Under the pieces are notes generated by a model. It was not told the origin of the DNA, ran no database searches, and saw only the letters and a list, made by a program, of their open reading frames with translations. A DNA stretch of 64,000 nt from Marisa cornuarietis (lineage: Eukaryota; Mollusca; Gastropoda; Architaenioglossa; Ampullariidae): positions 124,001 to 188,000 of the forward strand of contig SMMW01000540.1 of NCBI GenBank assembly GCA_004794655.1, given 5' to 3'. Positions within the stretch are counted from its first letter, which is position 1. Each line of letters begins with the position of its first letter. Below are positions 22,101 to 34,100 of the stretch, piece after piece. The position numbers and the translations under genes were made by a program.

Positions 22101-25100
22101 CTCGACCCATGAGTCAGGTTGGTTTCCGGAGTGTGATGCCTCAGCCAGCCTTGACCACTGACAAACCAACCGTCCCTGTGACACAAGCAAACCATCATAA
22201 TGTAAAACCTGCATTGGGTGAGAAAGAACAACAACCTATTGAAGTTTCAGTTGCAAATGTTCAGTTTCTTTTATTTGAGTTTCACCATTTTAACATCACT
22301 TTTCAGTTTTAGTTCTGCTGCATAGTTCATGGATGTTTTGCAAAGATTTGAGTGGTTAGAGTGGAAGAAGTTAGTTAGCTGTTTGTGTTCTTAAAGACAA
22401 GTGCTCACGTAGACTTTTTCACAAAATATTTCCCTCACATGTCCATCAGATGCTTATCATGACAGCAACGATTGGCCTATTTTGCTTAATGAGTCCTGTC
22501 AAAGGAATATTAGAACACAATTCTATACAACCCCATCAGGTTTAACCTGTGATTTTTATCTCAAATCATTAGAAGTACTTTAATTACTCATGAGAGACAA
22601 GTATAAGTTTCTTCCCACTTAATATGTTCTTCTTTTCCTGTCAGTATGTATTACATCTGTAAACAGTTAAAATTTCAAAGTTGAAATAAAAATCCCCAAA
22701 TCCTATTTCAAAATACAGTTGTAATTGTGTGTGATATATATATCCTGTGCTTTGTTGCAAATTTAGCAGATTCACATGCCGAATCATCTCAACCCACCAT
22801 CTTGAGGCCTACTCGACCAAAATCTATAGTGGGAATAACTGAAGCACTTGGAGACAACTGCGTGTCCCAGGCCCCTCCACCTTTGCCAAAACGATCACCC
22901 ATTGTCAGTGTTCTTCATAACCCAGCTCATTTGCCCGAACCCCAGCCTCCACCAAAGCCAGCTCGTGCTGCAGATGCCATCTGTAAGCCACAAGAAGAAA
23001 AGCCTTCTGAAGGGGTGACACAGGTGGATAAGCCAGTGCGTCCCATCAAACCTACCCGAGTTTCCATTATACGCCCAGCACCCAGACAAAAGCCACCAGC
23101 TACAGAAGTAGAGAGTTCCATCAGTGAAGCTTCTCCAAACATCATCGGTAGGTGTCAGGTGCCATCTCTACCTTTGTTATAATGGTATAGGTACATGTGA
23201 GCATGAGTGCACTTCTAAGCGTAAAAAGGAAGTATTGTTTGCATGTACAGTCATGTGCTGCGTAAAGTTTCAGTAAAGGATGAAATTTCATAGTACAGTG
23301 CACAACACATTTGTGCTGATGCTGGTGTTAAAAAAGCTAGTGCTGCCAGTCATATAAAATTATAGTGCATACAATTGTGGTACATAATACTTCATAATGG
23401 TAAAAAAAATCAACTATGTTTGTGAAAGTACACACTGTGATGTTCACACAAAGATTTAATAGACTATTTTCCATGGGCCCTGACCTTCACCTTGGCTTCC
23501 GGAAGTGAGTGCAAAACTAAGCTATAGACGCTACAGTTTATAGTAATGCGAAATGGTGAATAAACTTTGCTGTTATGGAACACGTAAGAGCGATTTCAAA
23601 CATAAGGATCGAGATCACATGCAAGGGGTGGATTTCATACGATTTCTTCAACCGAAATTTAATTTTTTAAGTGCAAAAAATGGTTAAAGGCCTATACGTG
23701 TGACCGACCAAGTACCAGAGATGGTGCATTCACTGTTGAAATGGTCAATAGATTTACATTTACATGTACAAAACATTTCGTTGGTGCTAAAGGACTTACA
23801 AAAGAATATCCATTCGCTATACCAGCTTTAGCATCGAACTTAAAGTTAAAATCATTTGAATGCAAAAAAATGCAGAAAAGCAAGTTTGCTTTAACAAAGA
23901 GAAAGAAGAGGAGCTCCATTCCTTCTTCGTTAACTGAATAAAAGTAGTAAGTGAGAAGTCTTTTATAATGTTTTATTATTATGGGTTTATTATAAGTTTT
24001 TTAAAATTAAGAATTTTTTTTATTTAATCCACATTGATTTCAGACTATATTATTAGTGTTATGCACAGTATCAATAAGTAACTTTACATCCTCTTAAAAC
24101 CAGGTCCAGTCACAAGAAAGTGAAATACTAAGTAAAATTCTATTTAACAAAATATGGTTTGTATGGCAGATGATATAGATATTTTATCAGATGTACAACA
24201 AACTTTGTCAACAAGCTTTGGCTTCCTTGAATATTTTGAGCAAGTCTTGGCATTATTTGCTGAGGGGTGTGCTATTATTTTATTTCACTAAAGCAAAAGT
24301 TAGAATTGAATAAATCTTAAAGTTGTAATACTGCATAGTATCTTTATAGGAACACTTTCTAAAATCATACAGGTCCAAGGACATATTTGTTTACCAGCAG
24401 TCCATGTATAATGGTATTGTGAAAAACAAAATGAACTCGTTCACCATACTAATAATGTTTAACTACTTAACATACCAAAATATGCATCCACTGTAAACTT
24501 TTTTGTCTTTAATGATTGTAGAAATATGTTGTGATTGTTTTGTGCATGCATTTTATTCCCCATTAAAAAAATTTCAGATGATTGTTGCTGTGTCAACAGG
24601 CAATGCCACAGCACAACCAGAAAGAAAAACAGAATACTGCCTGTATATATGAATTTATTTTGACTGCATCATGGAGTGGATTTGGATGTCTTAACAGATT
24701 TGATGGGCATTTTGAGGGCTTCAGAAAGCAGAATCATCACTTTTTGGATACATTTGTTAAGCCCTGAGCTGTCTTTCCTTGTGACATGGCCAACAAGGGT
24801 GCAAATAGTCTTGAATGCCAAGAGCTTTTCATTTTTTCCATAATACAAGTTATTATATAGACTGAATGGAATTTCAGCCACAAAGGCCTTTGCCATCAGC
24901 TTAAAGAAAAACTTACTTCTCATATAAACATAGGTATACAGGTAAATGTCTACTTGGCATCACTCCTTGAGATACATTTTCTTTTGTTTCTGATATTTGG
25001 ACTGGTTCTACATCAGACAGAAAGATTGTGGAAAGATCTGCTTTCTTACATCTATTGGAAAAGGTGATGATGTCATGGCTGATAATTCCTGACTTGATGA

Positions 25101-28100
25101 CAAGGTTACAGGTAGTTTATTAAAGCAAGTAATACCCTGGCTACACCACTAAACAAAATCATATTCATAATTTGATAAAATATCCATATGTGAAACAGCC
25201 AAGGATCAGACATTGGAAGATTACAAGTAATTTATTAAAACAAACATTACTACGGCTAAGCAAATTTGTGTAAAACAAACAAAATAATGTCACCATTACT
25301 AAACAGTCATGTTCTTTGATTCAACAGAACAGGGTATCAGAATCATGAATATGAGTCTGTATCATGATCATATAAAAGTGGTAAAGTTTTCCAGTAACGT
25401 GCCATTGTATCAAAATGTGTATCTGGTCCATTACAGCTTGTTATATAAATTATTGATTTTCTAAGCTTGATTCATATGCAATTTGTAGGATAAGTTAAAA
25501 CGGGGTGCACAAATGTCCAAATGTGGCTGCATATGAGAACATTCGTGTTGCTTTTTTATCACTGTTTTATTAAAATTAAAACGTTGCAGTATGCCTTTTC
25601 AAAACAATCAAGAACACATCAATGTTATGGTTAAGAACAACACAGTTGTTTTAGGCTGACGTGACAGTAATTGTTCTAGAAGAACAGTGTACACAGAGTA
25701 CACCATACGAAGAGACTGCTATAACATTTAGAAGAAATTACTAAAAATAGCATACCAAATAATGAGGTAGTATATACTAATTTATTAATAGTTTGGTGCA
25801 ATTAAAGGTATTTCCTCACGCTTGAAAGACGTCTCACAGATATTGTTTTGCACAACTCATAAAGGAGGACCATCCATCAGTCACAGACTTCCCATTCATA
25901 TCTTCTATGGCATATAAAGCTGCACCTATATGTCTGCATACCCCATCAGCTCTGTCATGGAAACATACACATTTGTTAAAAATTCCATCAAAGCAACAAA
26001 TATGAAAACTATAGTGCAATCATTTCCATAGGTTTTCTTGTGATGGGCATAAAGGTAGAGTTATGTTACCATGAATGCCTTTTAAATAAACTAATTTTAA
26101 AACCCTTAAATATAAAGCTTTACTAGCAACGCAGATTGTTTCGACAGTTCAAATAATTATTTTTTTAAGTTTGTTAATATCAATCTTTTATGTAAAACTT
26201 ACCTCCTGGACACCGGCAAAAAGCTTGAAATATATATCTGCCTTGGTAATAATGCACATTTTGTACGTGGCTTTTTTCATATATGTCATCTGTCTCTGTG
26301 TCAGTAGCACTTCTGTATAAAAACAACAATATTTCTCCAGTAGTTTACACGTAAGACTGTATTTCTTCCAATTTACTTCCTAAATCGATCACGCTGGGTG
26401 TCTGATAAATCCAATTTTTAAGCACGTTTGGCCAGTTTCACCAAAGTTTCTTTTCTGTGATGATTAGTGGCGATTTCACACTAATGTAGATATTCTTTCA
26501 GAGCTGCAACATTAAGATTTTCAAAACTTTTCCTGCTAAATTCGATCGGTGGGCTTTAAAGGTAAAGGTCATCCCATAACCTTTTCAGGTTGGGGAGTGA
26601 GGTGTTAGAGACCCCACCTTTCTCGGGGCCAGCTTTTACATGAGGGTGGTGCCAATCTCCTCTCCCTCGCTGCCTTACCTTCCCCAACTCTCTATGGAGT
26701 CAGGTACCCATTCCCGTCAGCTGGGTCGACTGGGGAAAGTTTGCTGCGCTTATCGGGAATTGAACCAGCGCTTTCTCGGTTCGGACGCCAGCGCTCTAAC
26801 CACTCGGCCATCCGCTTCCCCTCTTTGGGCTTTGGGCTTTGGGCTTTGCAATGCCATGTTGTTTTGCCCACGCTAGGAAAACGCAACGCTGCAAAGGCCA
26901 AGAACGATAAGCCATGGAAAAAGGTCTATTGCCTAATGATACATTTCTCAGAATGTATCTCCATTATTAAGTGATGCATAACTATATATATAGAAGCATA
27001 AATACTGTGTGTGCATGTAATATATATACATACATACTTGAAACAATTTCTGATAGCTAACTTGCTAATTCAAATTATTAATCAGTTAATAATGAAGATA
27101 CTGAAGTGGAGGATTTCTTGCTTTTTCAGATAGAGAAGAACCTTTGGAAAGAACTCGGACTCAAGGATCTCAAGGTCCACCTCGGCCCCGGCCTCCGCCA
27201 CCAGCCAGCTGGCCAATGGTTTCCAGTCCCCAAGATCGGATTTCTGTGTCAGAGGAAGTCATTAAGGGTGATGGAGCGCCATCTCTTTCATCTCCTCCAG
27301 CAGTTTCTGCCACTGGACCTCAAGTAGCAACAAACAGTGTAATGCACAAGGTTACCTCTGAGAGATTAGATGGTCAGATATTTTCCCAGGCAGATGGTTT
27401 GAATGCTTCTGCAACTTCACCTTCAAGCAGGCCTCATCCAACACCAGTGCCGGCATCTCGGCCTCATGCACCACCAACAGCTGTAACAGGCCAGCTGCAA
27501 GAGTGTGTAGCTGCACCTAAGCCACTGCATTTGATTTTAAATGCACCACGACCTCCTCCTGTGCCAGCAAGTCCCCTTAAAAAATTGCATGTCTCTTCAG
27601 AAGGGCAAAATGCCCCAGCCCCAGTGCCTTTGTCAAGGGGCGTCCCCCGTCAGCCTCCAAATCGACCTCTTTCCATTATTCCTTCAAGGTCAGAAAATAC
27701 AGATACTGAAGTAAACCAGCATCATCTTTACGAGTGTGTGGAGTCAGGCCATGCTGACCCTCAGAGTCAAGGAGAAAGTGCTAAATTAAATGAAGATGAG
27801 AGATCAAATATCAAGCATGATGAAAAATTTATGGTACCTTCAAAGTCTGTGAGTATGACTGATGGAAACAAACAAAATTTTGAGGAACTTTATGCCAAGA
27901 TAAATAAACCAGATAAATCCAAAAGACTGGATATGTCAGAACAAAGCTCGGGTCTCTCTAATGATCAGACTTCATCTCACCCCTTTGGAGTAAAGCTGAG
28001 GAAAACCATCTCAGATGCAGCAGACCACATAGAAGACCAAGTCTCCAACCAGCAAGATGTTGTTACTGACTTTCAAGAAGGAGATACATTTATTTCCCAG

Positions 28101-31100
28101 ACAAGAAATCCTTTAACAGCTGCTAAGCCAAAACCATTACTATCACCGAAACCCCGAGCATTGTCTAAGCCCTCATTACCAAACAGTGAATCTGTTTTGC
28201 TTTCTTCTCATGAAAATTCTGATGTTCAAGGAAAACCCCAAGCAGAAAGTTCAGATGAGTGCAAACAGCTTCAAACAAAAAGGCCAACTATCTTACGGCC
28301 TTCAAAACCAACCACAAATCAAGATATCGAGAAGCATATGGACAAAAGTGACGCAGAGGAGGCCGATTCTGTTCAGGTGAGAGAAAAATTTGACAGTACT
28401 TCACTGAGGGCACAGTCTCTTCTAGATGCAGCTCCAAATGCAGTGGAAAAATCTGCAGCAGCAGTGCCCTTTCTACCTTCTCGTCGCCCTGTCACTGTCA
28501 TTGGCTTTCCACATCACAAACCACAAAGTCCAGATTTAGGGTTAGACTCTGAAGGCAAGAAAGTGTCTCCTCCAACACCCAAACAAAGACGAACAACTTC
28601 CCAAAGCTCTGCACCAAATGCTGCTAACAAAGACAGCAGCAGTTGTGATAATGGTACTCAAAGAACTGACGTTCCCCTTACATTTCAGGCCAGGGATGTA
28701 ACTCCTGCGACCACATTGAAAGCACCACCACCAAGACCTGATACCAAACCACGGAACTCTTCCTCAGAGGAACAGAAGATTCCTGATTCAAAGTTTCCTA
28801 AGCAACCTCCTCCACGTCCTGGAATCGCACCTTTGTGTGACACTGAGCATTTAACAAACATTTGCAACAGCAGTAAGCCACATTTGGGTGCTGAGACACA
28901 GAGATCTCAGTCTCCGACATCCACTTTCTCTAAAAATCAGGAGGCTCAAGAAAATAGCCATCCTTCAAGTCCCACATCTATTCCTGCCAACCTATCTTTA
29001 CCTCTGTTAAATCCCGCTAACCCTTTATTAGCAACTTCAGCTGCATCTTCACCTCCATCAAGTCACGCTCATTCTTCGGATCATCCCTCAGGGCATGCTA
29101 AGGAAGGTCTGTTCACAGTTGTCCCAGGGGATTTGGTGGTTTTGAAAATTAATGGGCTTAGTGTCATAATACATTACTTGTCGGTAGATGATGCTTCCAT
29201 TTGCTGGAAACTTACATCTTCAGATTACCTTTTAATGACAAAACTGAAAATGTCTGTTGATACAGAAATGTTGAATACCTGATTTTTTGAAAACTATATT
29301 TAGATGAATTTTAAAAACATGTAATTACATAAGGCTAGAAGCCAAGTAGTAATGCTTTATGCTTTACAGAAAGTTTATACTGATCAAAGCATCAAACACT
29401 GATATAGGGCTTAATTTTGTTAAATGTCTGTGGTGATAAAAACTGTTGGATAAAAATCAACAATGGGTTAAAATTTGTTAAAGCTTAGCAAATTTTGGTG
29501 ACTTCCATGTCATTAATTTGAGCCTCATGCCTTGAATATATTGTCCTTTTTTGTGGAACACACTTTTGGATCAGGAATGCTGTTTGTGAGTGACAAACCA
29601 TCCCTGCCACATCAAAAATGCATAAAAAGTAGATATTTTCAGTTGTAGTTCTTGCCAGATTGTGTTTGCATCTGTGTTCGCTTGTCTGTCCATGTGTTAG
29701 AAGCTACGGAAGCTATGCTGACTAGCCAACCTGCACGTCTGTCTTGCCCACCTTCTCGTCCTCATTGCACACCTGCTGTCAGAACAGCCATTGTACAACC
29801 TGCTACAAAACAAGATATCCAAAGGTAATTGTTGAAACATTAAATCTGTAAAGTCTTTCTATGCATATGTGTGTGTGTATGTTTATGTAGATTAATATAT
29901 AAAGATATTTGCTGAGAACTAAAAGGAACTCTTTGCTACCTCCATTTTAAACTTCAGAATAGGTAGACAAGCATACATCAGACTTGTATTAAGATAAATA
30001 TAACCTGAAATCATAGCAAACTTACCTGGAGCTTTTCTTTTTTGTCTCAATAGTGGTTCTCCACCAAGACCACAACCTGCACGCCCACCACCTCTAAAAG
30101 ATGTCAGACACACAGGTAGTTTTCATTTTTCTTTCAAATTTTTTTTTATTACAAAATGCTCATGGAATAGTTTGGTTTCTTAGACATTGATTCATTCATG
30201 TTCAGGTCAGGGTTCAGATTAGGGGTTAGCTTAGGGTTGACTTAACATCAGCACCACTGTGCTGTGACATAAATTGTCATGTTACCTAACTACTTTTCAA
30301 GGTCTTCATCCCTGTTTGTGTGATTTCCCCAGTATTGGTTAACTCAGGGGTGGGCAAACTTTTTCGTTGCGAGGGCCGCATTGCTGGGTCATGACTAGTC
30401 TGAGGGCCGCACCTTGTAATTGATTACAAAATCGCCAAATTGTAAACAAACGCATTTATTTAATAATGAGCACATGAAATATGTATTACTGTAGGAATAA
30501 ATATAAAACCAGAATGAACAATTAAGCACACACAATTTAATGAGAAAAATGTTTTTGACTACAATTTTGCTGAACAATTCTTTTAAAATTTGGCTCAAAA
30601 TTACTGGTAGATACTCTCATAACTGACTGCAAGTTTGCATCTGAAAGCAATGACCTGTTCTTTGACTTGTTTATATTCATGCAGGAAAAACTTTGCTCAC
30701 AGATGTAACTTGAACCAAATATTGAAAATAGCTGGGCAGCAAATACTCTTAAACAAGGAAATGATTTGTTGGAGAGGCACTTATAAAACACAACCAGTGA
30801 CAGGGAATAAAATCTTTCCTTCAATGCATGATCTGATTGAAGGTGTATCAGTTCAAGTTGTAATTCATCAGGTGCATCATCAACATGAACAGAAAAAGGA
30901 CATAATAATATGTTGAATTTTGATTCCATCTCCTTAAAATCCACAAATCTTCTTTGGAACTCTTCATTCAAACTGTCCAACTGTGCTCTAAATTTTACAT
31001 GCATGTGAGCAGGTACTTTTGCCTTTGATAACAAAGAAAAATGTGTGACCTTCCCTTCACTTGCCTGCCTTGAAAATAAAGATAACATTCTTTGAAATGA

Positions 31101-34100
31101 TTGTATCTCTTTATACATGTCGTGAGCCAATCAATCTTTCCCCTTGCAGCGTGACATTTAACTGGTTTAACTTTTCAAAGACATCAATAGCAAACATCAA
31201 TTCACATTGCCACAAATCACTTTTTATTTTGGAAACAAAGTCAGTTTACTACCCCTTCCGCACCCTCACCCCAACCCCACCCCGCTTTTCGCTTTTTCCG
31301 GCGCTGTTTGTCGGTGACGACACCATGATCGGCATGCGTCCCGCTTTCGCTCCCGGCGTTTACACCCCCCTCCCGCCCTGTCTGGTCATGACCTTCCTAA
31401 GTTGGTCAGGCCGCTTCGTAACTCAGGTGTAACAAAGGGTCCACTGGCTACCGGCGAGACAGTTCAAGGCCAGCCATTACGTACGCAGCAGGCGTGGGGA
31501 GGGACTAAGCGTAACTTCTTTTTCGGTAATATTTTTGTGTGTGTTGACAAAGGGCTTCTGCGGGCCGCAGAAAACCACTTGGCGGGCCGCTATTTGCCCA
31601 CCCCTGGATTAACTGCATTGTAAGGGAATGTTTGCACCAAAAAGAGTGTTTGGAATATATGGGACAGAATGAAGATAGTTAAGCATTGACCTACGAAAGG
31701 CATGGTAATTACAATGAGGGGAACTGTTCATATCTTTATGGGGAAAATTTTTTAATTTGTGACGGTGAAAGCTAACAGGTCAGCAATAAAGGACATTTTT
31801 CTTCCTTGTCCAGAATTACCTTCTCTACCAAAACGTCCAGGAATATCCCACCCATTGTACCGCTACATGATTGGGGAACCCCATGCTATTGCCCTTCATG
31901 ACTTCTCTGCAACTCAGCCTGATGAGTTAACCTTTCTGGTACGTGACCTGATAGAATTGTTAACGAATTGGTTAGCACACAAATAAACAATGCACTCCTG
32001 TGTACCTGGGGCTGCTTAGAACTTAGTGTCTGTCTGTGTGTATGTGTGTGCATGCATGCATGTATGTATGGGTGCACATGTTTTCACAGACATCCAGTTT
32101 TTTGACAGATACATTATCCTACATTTTAAAATCATGTATTAAATTGTGTACACCTTCACTTTGTAAGATAAATTTTGCTAGGTTTTTTAATGTTTTTTTT
32201 TCCATTAGGAGGGTGACATTATTGTTTTATTGAAGAGAATTAATGACCAGTGGCTGAAAGGAAAAGTCGGGGATGCAGAGGGAATTTTCCCACAAAACTT
32301 TGTCCATTGCATTCATCCACTATATGAAGAGGTAAAATTAAATTTCTATTCTTTTCATTTTCTTTTTCTTTCTTAAATGTCAGGAGCAGAAAAGAATATT
32401 TGTTGTAAACTTAGGAAGCAAGACTTTCACATGGATTTAACTGGCAAGCCCATCCAATATTCTTAGCTCTACTGGTTAATTTCTTATGTAACTGTACAAT
32501 CGATGAAATGTTTTCTTTGTTTATGAGTCTTTATGAATTATTTTTTGTTGATGGGAAAATCTTTATGTTCAGCAGATTTTTTTACAATTTTGTTTGCATT
32601 TGGTTTAATTAATTTATTTGCAGTTGCCTTCTTCGGCCATCGATGACATGATGGATGAAACATTTGACGAAACCTCAGCAGATAAGCCAGACAATCTGAC
32701 AGGCCCCCGATGTAGAGCTCGATTTGACTTTGAAGGTGAAGGTCACAGTGATCTTGCCTTTGAAGCTGGGGATATCATTCAGATGTTGGCACACTGTGGG
32801 AGTGACTGGTTGAAGGGACAGCTGAAAGAGAAAACTGGAATATTCCCTGCATCTTTTGTTGAGATCATTGAGGATTTACCAAAGGACATGGAAAATAGCA
32901 CTACTGAGACCAGAAACAGAGAAACCACTGCCCTTTTTGACTTTGCGGGAGAACATGGAGAACTTTCATTTCAGGTATTCAATATAGATCCATTTATACA
33001 CAGTCAAACATATAACATCCTTTTGTGCTTGTTCACACTCTTGTTCTCTTGTCTTCTATTCACACATGTATGTGCCCACACACACTCTCCCTCAACCTCC
33101 ACCGATTTCTCTCCCTTTAGTTTTGAATATTCTTTGTAAAATACATCTCTCACAAGTTTATGTAGATCAATTGGATGCAGATGGATGGTGAAGTTTCCTC
33201 TGGACATGAAATTATTGTTACTTCATGCAAAAAAAAAAAATAAAAATAAACAAAACTAAGCCAGTAACTTTTTTGTTTTAGGCAGGAGACAAAATACATG
33301 TCATAAGTAAACTCAATGACCAATGGCTGTTTGGTGGCTGCAGTGGTAAAGAGGGTTCATTCCCTGCCAGTTTTGTGGAAGAAATACCTCACGATCTTCC
33401 TCAGCATGAGGCAGAAACATCTCCAGCTGATTCAGCAACCAGTGATGCTGCTGGTGCAGATCATAAGGTATGAAGCTGCAAGCCTGAAGCCACTGTGTGT
33501 ACTATGTGAATCTTCAGTAAAAGAATGTGAAGCTGCATCATTTCTTTCTTACTACACAAAAGCATTTTAAGCTATCTCACTGTTTAAATAGAGCCATGAG
33601 CAGTTATATAACTGTTTCAAGTTGTCATTTTGTCTCCTAAAATATACCTATTTGTAAACAAATTATCTGATTTTCACTGAAACATACCCTGTTCTCTGCT
33701 TAACCTGCTGAGTCAAACTAAAACTAGTTGTACACAATTTGCACAAGTGAAGTGTCGGTTAACTTCCAGGATATGACAGTCTGCATTGCTCTCTATGACT
33801 ATCAAAGTGAGCATGAAGGAGATTTAGCTTTCAAGCAGGGTGCCAGGATTGAAATCTTGGACAGTGCAGGGACAGACTGGCTACGAGGCCGTCTGCATGG
33901 TATCGAAGGAATTTTCCCAGCATCTTTTGTCAGTTTTCAGTCAGGTTTGTAACATTTGGTTTACTTTTGGTGTATTTGATTAAAAACCAGTAACATTGAT
34001 GCTAATGCTGTATTCTGTAAATATGCATCACCCACAATGCTCTAACATTTTGATCTCAAAAGAACCAGTAAGAAAATGCATGTTCCACTAACCTTTATCT

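Noticed and set aside
26750..26826. A tRNA gene on the minus strand
   Set aside because: The A and B boxes are good but the acceptor stem and full cloverleaf are not, and the sequence continues into a SINE body shared by two other copies.
29107..29282. Coding extension of SH3D19-like exon 6 to its stop
   Set aside because: Exon 7 and all later exons join in frame only from 29106; kept as a possible alternative isoform in the findings instead.
30635..31432. Plus-strand frames of 93 and 123 codons
   Set aside because: They lie antisense to, or at the edge of, the hAT transposase remnant and have no similarity of their own.
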